Made by a program: the position numbers and the translations under genes
From: Maricaulis sp.
GTDB lineage: Bacteria; Pseudomonadota; Alphaproteobacteria; Caulobacterales; Maricaulaceae
Direction of reading: 5' to 3'
Length of the DNA stretch: 6,041 nucleotides
Assembly: GCA_002694345.1 (NCBI GenBank)
Contig: NZLV01000208.1
Location: 1-6,041, forward strand
Notes under the pieces: model-generated
What the model was told of the DNA's origin: nothing
Seen by the model: only the letters and a program-made list of their open reading frames with translations
The model's database searches: none
Shown: piece after piece, positions 1-6,041 of the stretch
How positions within the stretch are numbered: position 1 is the stretch's first letter
Layout of the letters: each line of letters opens with the position of its first letter

Positions 1-532
1 ACACCAGGGCCTCGCGGCGCAGTTCGCCGCCCACACGGTCGAGCGCGCCTATATCGCCTTCACCCGCAATGCCCCAAACCCCAAGGCCGGCCGGATCGAA
101 ACGCAGATCGCCCGCTCATCCCAGGACCGCAAGAAATTCACCGTGCCCCGCGATCCGCACAGCGAAGCCGGCAAGCATGCCATCACCAATTACGCAACGC
201 TGACCCGCTATGGGCAGGCGGAAGGCATGGCGGTCGGCACCGGACTGGCCGCGAAGGTGGAATGCCGGCTGGAGACGGGCCGCACGCACCAGATCCGGGT
301 CCACATGGCCCATATCGGCTGCCCGCTGCTGGGCGACCCGGTCTATGGCCAGCGCCGCGGCAATCTTCTGGCTACCGCCAACAATGGCCGCGAGTTGAAG
401 GATTTCCGGCGGCAGGCCCTGCACGCCGCCATTCTCGGCTTCGAGCATCCGGTCTCCGGCGAGCTGCTTCGCTTCGAGACAGACCTGCCCAAGGATATGG
501 CACGTCTGGAGAAGTTCCTCGAATTGCTCTGA
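1..532 (+). CDS. rluD: RluD-type 23S rRNA pseudouridine synthase, C-terminal part (5' end outside window)
   Basis: The frame is open from base 2 to the TGA at 530-532, giving 176 visible residues that begin HQGLAAQFAAHTVERAYIA. In the RluA family this stretch lies just after the catalytic RLDK(D/x)TSG loop, so the catalytic Asp and any N-terminal S4 domain are off the left edge (roughly 140 residues, estimated from E. coli RluD). The family hallmark RLETGRTHQIRVH is at visible residues 89-101, followed by HMAHIGCPLLGDPVYG and by RQALHAAILGFEHP near 137-150, all well conserved. Enzymes of this type isomerise uridines in 23S rRNA (RluD: helix 69, positions 1911/1915/1917) in the cytoplasm. The C-terminus ends soon after the last conserved block, as is normal. 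RluD is the best match from memory; RluC or another RluA paralogue is possible because the discriminating N-terminus is not visible. The GTG at 143 is an internal valine, not a start. Confidence 0.9.
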   Translation, partial: HQGLAAQFAAHTVERAYIAFTRNAPNPKAGRIETQIARSSQDRKKFTVPRDPHSEAGKHAITNYATLTRYGQAEGMAVGTGLAAKVECRLETGRTHQIRVHMAHIGCPLLGDPVYGQRRGNLLATANNGRELKDFRRQALHAAILGFEHPVSGELLRFETDLPKDMARLEKFLELL

Positions 533-568
533 TACCCGCTTGGTTCGGTGCTGCATTGCAGCGAGCCT

Positions 569-595
569 TCACGCTGACCCGATGTTCAAGCGTGA
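569..595 (+). repeat. Inverted repeat / hairpin in the rluD to oxygenase gap
   Basis: TCACGCT (569-575) and AGCGTGA (589-595) are perfect 7-base inverted arms. With one bulged A the stem extends by GA/TC, leaving an 8-base loop at 578-585. A smaller GCTGC-ATT-GCAGC hairpin lies just upstream (550-562). No T-run follows either, so neither is a classical intrinsic terminator. The larger one could be a factor-assisted terminator for the upstream gene, an operator, or a leader hairpin of the oxygenase gene. The rest of the 533-631 gap shows no convincing promoter to me. Confidence 0.4.
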
Positions 596-631
596 GACCG
601 CGTTGTGCCTGCCGATGGAATGATCAGTGTT

Positions 632-1747
632 ATGGACCGGAGCGCGCCTTTCCTGGCCGCCTTCCGAAACAGTCTGGCCGTGGGCGATTTTGCGCCGGAC
701 TTTGATGCCCTGACACCGCTGGGCCACCGCATCCGCCTGTTCGATGACGCCCTGGCCGGACGACCGATCTGGCTGGCCTTTCTGGGCGATCTGGACCAAC
801 CGGACGTGGCCGCCGTCTTCGCCGATCTGGCACGCACCGAGGCGCAAATCGAAGCGTCCGGGGCGCACCTGGTCCTGGTCACCTCCCATACCGACGGACC
901 GCGCCAACGCGCCCTGTCACGCGAACAGGGCCTGCACGCCCCCATTCTGGGCGACTGCAATGGCGCCCTGTTTGCCCGCTACGGCATGGTGCGCGGCCAG
1001 GACCTGGAGAGCCAGGCCTGTTCGGCCCGCTCCTTCCTGATCACGGCCCATGGCCAGATCCATTCCATCGCCGACCATCCCAGCACGCCGATCGAGGACC
1101 TCATGGACGCTGTCTCCGACCTGACATCCGGACCGAACCCAACAGCCGGAGCGGGCTGGATCCCCGGCCATGCACCCATCCTGATCATCCCGAAGGCCCT
1201 GGAAGCGGAAGACTGCGCGGCACTGATCTCCTATTTCAACACCACGGACGGGTTCCGGGTCGCCAAGCCCGGTCCCGGCGAGAGCGGCGACTACAAATTC
1301 CCCGTCTCCGACTACAACCGGCAGGACCGGATTGACCATGTCATCCAGGACCAGGCCCTGCTGGCGCGCCTCGACAAGCGGATCAATGAGCGGGTCATTC
1401 CACAGATCGCCAAGGCCTTTGCCTTTCAGGTGACCCGACGGGAGACCCTGCATATTGCGCGCTATGCCGGACCGCGCCAGGGGATCGAGATCGGTCATCG
1501 CGACAACACGCATCCGGCCACGCAATACCGCCGCTTTGCCCTCTCCATTGCGCTCAATGACGATTATGAGGGCGGCGGTCTGGTGTTCCGGGAATTCTCC
1601 GACCAGGGCTATCGGGGTGAGCCGGGCACGGCCTTTGTCTTCTCCTCTTCCCTGCTCCACGAGATCGAGGAAACCACGGCGGGTGTGCGCTATAATCTGA
1701 TCAGCCATTTCTTCAACGAGGCCGCGGCCCAGCCGCAGCGCCGCTAG
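632..1747 (+). CDS. Fusion protein: Cys-less peroxiredoxin-like thioredoxin fold plus prolyl-4-hydroxylase-like 2OG-Fe(II) oxygenase
   Basis: From ATG 632 the product is 371 residues. Residues ~16-165 resemble an AhpC/TSA thioredoxin fold: VGDFAPDF opening, a WLAFLGDL strand, HLVLVTSHT, then APILGDCNGALFARYGM, the equivalent of the usual LxDxxGxxARxYG block. The peroxidatic Cys position after the WLAF strand has no cysteine, so peroxidase activity is unlikely. Residues ~182-365 form a double-stranded beta-helix oxygenase: iron ligands H289-x-D291 (GHRDN) and H343, with R353, ten residues after H343, in the 2-oxoglutarate carboxylate position (GVRYNLISHFF). Spacing fits the prolyl 4-hydroxylase family, which hydroxylates peptidyl or free amino acids using O2 and 2OG. 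No signal peptide is evident, so it is probably cytoplasmic. The substrate is unknown. In-frame starts also exist at 620 (ATG) and 605 (GTG); none has a strong Shine-Dalgarno. I prefer 632 because GGAA lies about 11 bases upstream, and the 605 start would put its only SD-like bases in a hairpin. Confidence 0.85.
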   Translation: MDRSAPFLAAFRNSLAVGDFAPDFDALTPLGHRIRLFDDALAGRPIWLAFLGDLDQPDVAAVFADLARTEAQIEASGAHLVLVTSHTDGPRQRALSREQGLHAPILGDCNGALFARYGMVRGQDLESQACSARSFLITAHGQIHSIADHPSTPIEDLMDAVSDLTSGPNPTAGAGWIPGHAPILIIPKALEAEDCAALISYFNTTDGFRVAKPGPGESGDYKFPVSDYNRQDRIDHVIQDQALLARLDKRINERVIPQIAKAFAFQVTRRETLHIARYAGPRQGIEIGHRDNTHPATQYRRFALSIALNDDYEGGGLVFREFSDQGYRGEPGTAFVFSSSLLHEIEETTAGVRYNLISHFFNEAAAQPQRR

Positions 1748-1835
1748 CCACGCGCACACGCGCCGGCATCACCGGGAGACTGGACGGCAGCCCCGCATCG
1801 CGTCATGCAAGAGGCAGACGCAAAACGAGGCCGCC

Positions 1836-3062
1836 ATGCCGGATACAGCCCTGACCATCGAAACCCTGGGTGTGGGCGGGTCGACCGCTGAAGCGGAGCT
1901 GGACCGCCTGACCGACATGCTGGCCGGCAGCCAGCCGATCAGCGAAGCGGAATACCGCGAACGGATCGCGGGCCTGCAGGCCCGGATGCAGCGCTCCGGA
2001 CATGATGTCGTCTATCTCGATGCGTCGAGCAATCTGACCTACTACACGGGCACATACTGGCCGAACTCGGAACGGCTGGTGGGTGCTCTGGTCCCGGCCC
2101 AAGGCGATCCGGTCTATGTCGGACCGGCATTCGAGACCGGCACGATCCGCGAATACATGGGTATCAAGGGCGAGCTGGCCGTTTGGGACGAGCATGAAGA
2201 CCCCTACGCCCTGATCGCCACGCTGATCGGCGAGACATCCGCCCTCGCCCTCGACCCGGCCACGCCGCTCTTCCGTGTTACAGGCCTGAGCCGGGCCCGG
2301 CCCGGCGCCCTCACCGTCGATGGCAGCGAGGAAATCCTGCATGGCCGGGCCCGCAAGTCGGCGGCGGAGATCGCCCTGCTCCAGGCGGCCAAGACGGCCA
2401 CGCTGGAGGTGCACAAGGCCGCGGCCCGCATCCTGCGGCCGGGCATTTCCACCCAGGAGGTGACCGCCTTCATTCACGAAGCCCACAAGCGGATCGGTGC
2501 CCCGCGCGGCTCGAGCTTCTGCATCGTGCTGTTCGGACCGGACACGGCCTTTCCCCATGGCGTTGCCCGGCCCAAGACGCTCGAGATCGGCGACATGGTG
2601 CTGATTGATACGGGCTGTTCCAATCATGGCTATCAGTCCGACATCACGCGTTCCTATGTGTTCGGCACGCCGACCCCGGAACAGCGCCGGGTGTGGGATG
2701 CCGAGAAGGCCTGCCAGGCGGCGGCGTTCGACGCGGCGCAGCTGGGCACGCTGTGCGGCGCTGTGGATACCGCCGCCCGCCGCAAGAATGAGGAATTGGG
2801 CTTCGGTCCGGACTATGCCCTGCCCGGCATCCCGCACCGGACCGGACACGGGATCGGGCTGGACATTCACGAGGCGCCCTATCTGGTCGCCTCCGACATG
2901 ACCCCGCTGGATGTCGGCATGTGCTTTTCCAATGAGCCAATGATCTGCGTGCCCGGCCAGTTCGGCATAAGGCTGGAAGACCATTTCTACATGTCTGAGG
3001 ACGGGCCGCGCTGGTTCACCCAGCCGTCGAAATCGATCGAGGACCCGTTCGGCCTGGCCTAG
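1836..3062 (+). CDS. M24 family metallopeptidase, Xaa-Pro aminopeptidase/prolidase-like
   Basis: The product is 408 residues. Residues ~36-165 form the N-terminal creatinase/prolidase-type domain (YLDASSNLTYYTG); ~172-400 form the pita-bread catalytic domain. All five metal ligands of a dinuclear M24 peptidase are visible: D258 (LIDTG), D269 (SDITRSY), H338 (RTGHGIG), E367 (FSNEP) and E381 (IRLEDH). The accessory histidines H241 (FPHG) and H345 (DIHE) are also present. The full ligand set argues for a peptidase that cleaves X-Pro bonds rather than a metal-free creatinase. There is no signal peptide, so it is likely cytoplasmic. The start is well supported: GAGG at 1827-1830 lies five bases before ATG. 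It follows the oxygenase gene by 88 bp with no terminator seen, so co-transcription is possible; I saw no clear promoter in that gap. Its TAG stop lies in a CTAG shared with the convergent exporter gene. Aminopeptidase P versus prolidase cannot be decided by eye. Confidence 0.92.
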   Translation: MPDTALTIETLGVGGSTAEAELDRLTDMLAGSQPISEAEYRERIAGLQARMQRSGHDVVYLDASSNLTYYTGTYWPNSERLVGALVPAQGDPVYVGPAFETGTIREYMGIKGELAVWDEHEDPYALIATLIGETSALALDPATPLFRVTGLSRARPGALTVDGSEEILHGRARKSAAEIALLQAAKTATLEVHKAAARILRPGISTQEVTAFIHEAHKRIGAPRGSSFCIVLFGPDTAFPHGVARPKTLEIGDMVLIDTGCSNHGYQSDITRSYVFGTPTPEQRRVWDAEKACQAAAFDAAQLGTLCGAVDTAARRKNEELGFGPDYALPGIPHRTGHGIGLDIHEAPYLVASDMTPLDVGMCFSNEPMICVPGQFGIRLEDHFYMSEDGPRWFTQPSKSIEDPFGLA

Positions 3063-3397
3063 GAGGCGGAACTGGTTGCCTTGAGCCCGATGATCCCGAC
3101 CAGGATCAGGGCCAGGAAGCAGACCCGCGCGACCGTTGCCGGTTCCCGGAAAACGAAGATCCCGATCGTGGCGACCCCGATAGCCCCAATGCCCGTCCAG
3201 ACGGCGTAGGCCGTGCCGGCCGGCAATTGGCGCATGGCGAGAAACAGGGCGGTCATGGAGCCGGCCAGGGCCAGTCCGACCGCTGCCTTGAGCCGGAGCG
3301 CACTGTCCTTGCCGACATATTTGAAGCCGATCGCCCAGGCCATTTCCAGCACGCCACCGATAACCAGCAGCGTCCACGGCCCCAGCAGGGATGGCAT
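3059..3397 (-). CDS. gdx: Small multidrug resistance transporter, Gdx/SugE guanidinium-exporter subtype
   Basis: The product is 112 residues with four hydrophobic helices (about 7-26, 33-54, 62-83, 89-106), as in all SMR proteins, which act as antiparallel dimers in the inner membrane. The proton/substrate glutamate is E18 in GGVLEMAWAIGFKY. The Gdx-type signature LPAGTAYAVWTGIGAIG is at 58-74. Compared from memory with Gdx-Clo, W21, S47, Y64 and W67 match its W16, S42, Y59 and W62 with a constant +5 offset, favouring guanidinium export over the EmrE/Qac polyaromatic-cation subtype. Its ATG (3397-3395) overlaps the folP TGA by one base (TGATG), so translation is probably coupled to folP. Only a weak AGGG lies upstream. 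No guanidine riboswitch can precede it in this arrangement unless it lies upstream of folP, and I recognise none there. It ends in the CTAG at 3059-3062 shared with the convergent peptidase gene. Confidence 0.9.
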   Translation of the reverse strand: MPSLLGPWTLLVIGGVLEMAWAIGFKYVGKDSALRLKAAVGLALAGSMTALFLAMRQLPAGTAYAVWTGIGAIGVATIGIFVFREPATVARVCFLALILVGIIGLKATSSAS

Positions 3398-4227
3398 CAG
3401 GACTTGCCCTTGCGGATGGCGGCCTGGACCTTGAGCGCCTGCACCGTCATGCGGACATCATGCACGCGCACCATGGCGGCCCCGGCCTGGGCGGCGCGCA
3501 GGGCTGCAGCAAGCGATCCGCCGAGGCGTTCCGTCTCGTCCGCGCCTTCATCAATGGCGGCAATGAAGCGCTTGCGCGAGGCACCGAACAGGACCGGATA
3601 ACCCAGTCCGATCACTTCATCGAGGTCATGCATGAGCGCCAGATTGTGATCGAGCGACTTGCCGAAACCGATGCCCGGATCGAGCCAGATGCAATCAGCC
3701 GGCACACCCTTGGCCATGGCGATGTCCGCCCGCTCGGTCAGGAAGTCACACACTTCGGAGACGACATCTTCGTATTGCGGGTTCTTCTGCATGTTCTGCG
3801 GAGAACCCGACATATGCATCAGGATGACCGGCACGCCCAGCTCGGCAGCCGTTTCCACCGCGCCGTCATGGCGCAGCGCCATCACATCATTCCAGATATC
3901 CGCCCCGGCCTCGACAGCGGCGCGGGCCACGGCGGGCTTGAACGTGTCGATGGAGATCTTGGCGGCGGTTTCATCGCGCAGCGCCTTGATCACCGGGATG
4001 ATGCGACGGAGCTCTTCATCCTCGGGCACCGGCTCGGCGCCGGGGCGGGTGGATTCCCCGCCGATATCGATGACATCCGCGCCGTTCTTGAGCATTTCCA
4101 GGGCGCGTTTGACCGCCGCTTCCTGGTCGATCCATTTGCCGCCATCGGAAAAACTGTCGGGCGTGACATTGAGCACGCCCATGACAAAGGGGATGGCATT
4201 CTTGCGGCGCAATTGGATCTTCGGCAT
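3397..4227 (-). CDS. folP: Dihydropteroate synthase
   Basis: This TIM-barrel enzyme condenses 6-hydroxymethyl-dihydropterin pyrophosphate with p-aminobenzoate in folate synthesis and is the target of sulfonamides. The 276-residue length is normal. Conserved blocks in order: MGVLNVTPDSFSDGG (16-30, Mg/pyrophosphate Asn20), DIGGESTRPGA (54-64, the sulfonamide loop TRP at 60-62), SIDTFKP with D94, WNDV with N113, WLDPGIGFGK with D183, GASRKRF with K219, and RVHDV with R254 and H256. These match E. coli D96, N115, D185, K221, R255 and H257 at near-constant offset. No resistance-type insertion is seen in the sulfonamide loop. The start is unambiguous: an in-frame TAG at 4239-4237 lies four codons upstream and no other start falls between, although the Shine-Dalgarno is poor (GGGA about 13 bases away). 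It sits downstream of ftsH, as in many proteobacteria, but behind a terminator, so it probably has its own promoter in 4228-4401. It overlaps the exporter gene by one base. Confidence 0.97.
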   Translation of the reverse strand: MPKIQLRRKNAIPFVMGVLNVTPDSFSDGGKWIDQEAAVKRALEMLKNGADVIDIGGESTRPGAEPVPEDEELRRIIPVIKALRDETAAKISIDTFKPAVARAAVEAGADIWNDVMALRHDGAVETAAELGVPVILMHMSGSPQNMQKNPQYEDVVSEVCDFLTERADIAMAKGVPADCIWLDPGIGFGKSLDHNLALMHDLDEVIGLGYPVLFGASRKRFIAAIDEGADETERLGGSLAAALRAAQAGAAMVRVHDVRMTVQALKVQAAIRKGKS

Positions 4228-4312
4228 GTCTGCTAGCTAGTCCCGACGGCCGGGCTTGGCAAGCGGGAAGAGAGTTTTGCCGACCGTTCGGGCCGCGCCC
4301 TTATCCGCCCCA

Positions 4313-4350
4313 TCCGGGGCACCCATCGTCCCGTCAGACAGTGCCCCGGA
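4313..4350. repeat. Perfect 10-bp inverted repeat in the ftsH-folP spacer
   Basis: TCCGGGGCAC (4313-4322) and GTGCCCCGGA (4341-4350) are exact reverse complements separated by 18 bases. On neither strand does a T-run follow, so it is not an intrinsic terminator. It lies 86-123 bases upstream of the folP start, where it could form a leader hairpin in folP mRNA, bind a regulator, or be part of a dispersed intergenic palindromic repeat. GACAGT also occurs twice nearby (4337-4342 and 4349-4354), overlapping the right arm. Confidence 0.5.
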
Positions 4351-4363
4351 CAGTCTCTGGGTG

Positions 4364-4385
4364 CCTCTGCCCGCGGGGGAGAAGG
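4364..4385. repeat. Imperfect palindrome, possible REP-like intergenic element
   Basis: A perfect CCCGCGGG core (4370-4377) is flanked by CCTCT on the left and AGAAGG on the right, making an imperfect palindrome of about 22 bases. Together with the GTGCCCCGGATGGGGCGG and GATAAGGG stretches read on the minus strand (about 4346-4300), the wording resembles dispersed palindromic repeats I know from intergenic regions of Caulobacterales and related alphaproteobacteria. That resemblance is from memory and could not be checked here. Confidence 0.35.
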
Positions 4386-4401
4386 GGCGCAGCGTCCAAA
4401 G

Positions 4402-4431
4402 AAAAAGGGCGCGACCCGTGTGGCCGCGCCC
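4402..4431 (-). terminator. Rho-independent terminator of ftsH
   Basis: Read on the minus strand, GGGCGCG (4431-4425) pairs with CGCGCCC (4413-4407). A G-U wobble and two more C-G pairs extend the stem to ten pairs around the five-base loop ACACG, and five T follow directly (4406-4402). It begins 19 bases after the ftsH stop codon. On the plus strand the same position has a mismatch and no T-run, so it acts in the ftsH direction only. It separates ftsH from folP transcription, fully or partly. Confidence 0.88.
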
Positions 4432-4449
4432 TCTTCAATCTACCGGGCT

Positions 4450-6041
<1,592 letters not shown>

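Noticed and set aside
917..1759. A 280-codon minus-strand frame opposite the oxygenase gene
   Set aside because: Opposite a gene with an intact HxD...H...R iron/2OG site; low-complexity composition and no known motif mark it as a shadow frame.
1836..3062. Creatinase or DddP-type DMSP lyase as the identity of the M24 protein, with a guanidino-compound link to the Gdx exporter
   Set aside because: All five metal ligands of true M24 peptidases are present, which creatinase lacks, and the sequence does not resemble DddP as I remember it.
1803..3377. A 524-codon open frame on the minus strand, antisense to the peptidase and part of the exporter region
   Set aside because: It overlaps genes with complete catalytic motifs, shows no recognisable domain, and is the kind of long antisense frame that GC-rich codon bias produces.
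632..3397. The 2OG oxygenase producing guanidine (ethylene-forming-enzyme or homoarginine-hydroxylase style) for export by Gdx
   Set aside because: The oxygenase is of the prolyl-4-hydroxylase-like class, lies on the other strand in a separate unit, and shows no features of the arginine-acting families.
3391..4236. A 281-codon plus-strand frame opposite folP
   Set aside because: folP is unmistakable on the minus strand; this frame has no domain features and no Shine-Dalgarno.
4228..4262. A folP promoter (TTGCCA and TAGCTA, or a Caulobacter-type GCTAGCAG -10)
   Set aside because: The -10 matches are poor and the implied transcription start would fall at or inside the start codon.

Overview
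The window is a GC-rich (by eye roughly 64%), densely coded piece of a bacterial chromosome. It most likely comes from an alphaproteobacterium of the Caulobacterales/Maricaulales/Hyphomonadaceae type. Three things point that way: the FtsH, FolP and RluD-type sequences, the composition, and the near absence of GANTC, the site of the CcrM cell-cycle methylase of that class. The taxonomic call is inference; no ribosomal RNA or other decisive marker is present.

Left part, plus strand: the 3' end of an RluD-type 23S rRNA pseudouridine synthase (1-532). A 99-bp gap with a hairpin follows. Next is a two-domain protein (632-1747) that joins a peroxiredoxin-like thioredoxin fold lacking its peroxidatic cysteine to a prolyl-4-hydroxylase-like 2-oxoglutarate/Fe(II) oxygenase with an intact iron site. 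After an 88-bp gap comes a complete M24 (aminopeptidase P/prolidase-like) metallopeptidase (1836-3062).

Right part, minus strand, read right to left: ftsH, the membrane AAA+ zinc protease, lacking only its N-terminal ~107 residues at the window edge (4450-6041). Then a strong intrinsic terminator and a 222-bp spacer with inverted repeats. Then folP (dihydropteroate synthase, 3397-4227), which shares one base (TGATG) with a Gdx/SugE-type small multidrug resistance gene (3059-3397). The plus-strand peptidase and the minus-strand exporter converge and end inside the same CTAG tetranucleotide.

Most of this is housekeeping: rRNA modification, folate synthesis, membrane protein quality control. 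The accessory points of interest are the degenerate-peroxiredoxin/2OG-oxygenase fusion next to a proline-type peptidase, and a predicted guanidinium exporter translationally coupled to folP where glmM often sits. I see no mobile element, CRISPR array, tRNA or rRNA gene, and no convincing novel multi-gene defence or biosynthetic system.
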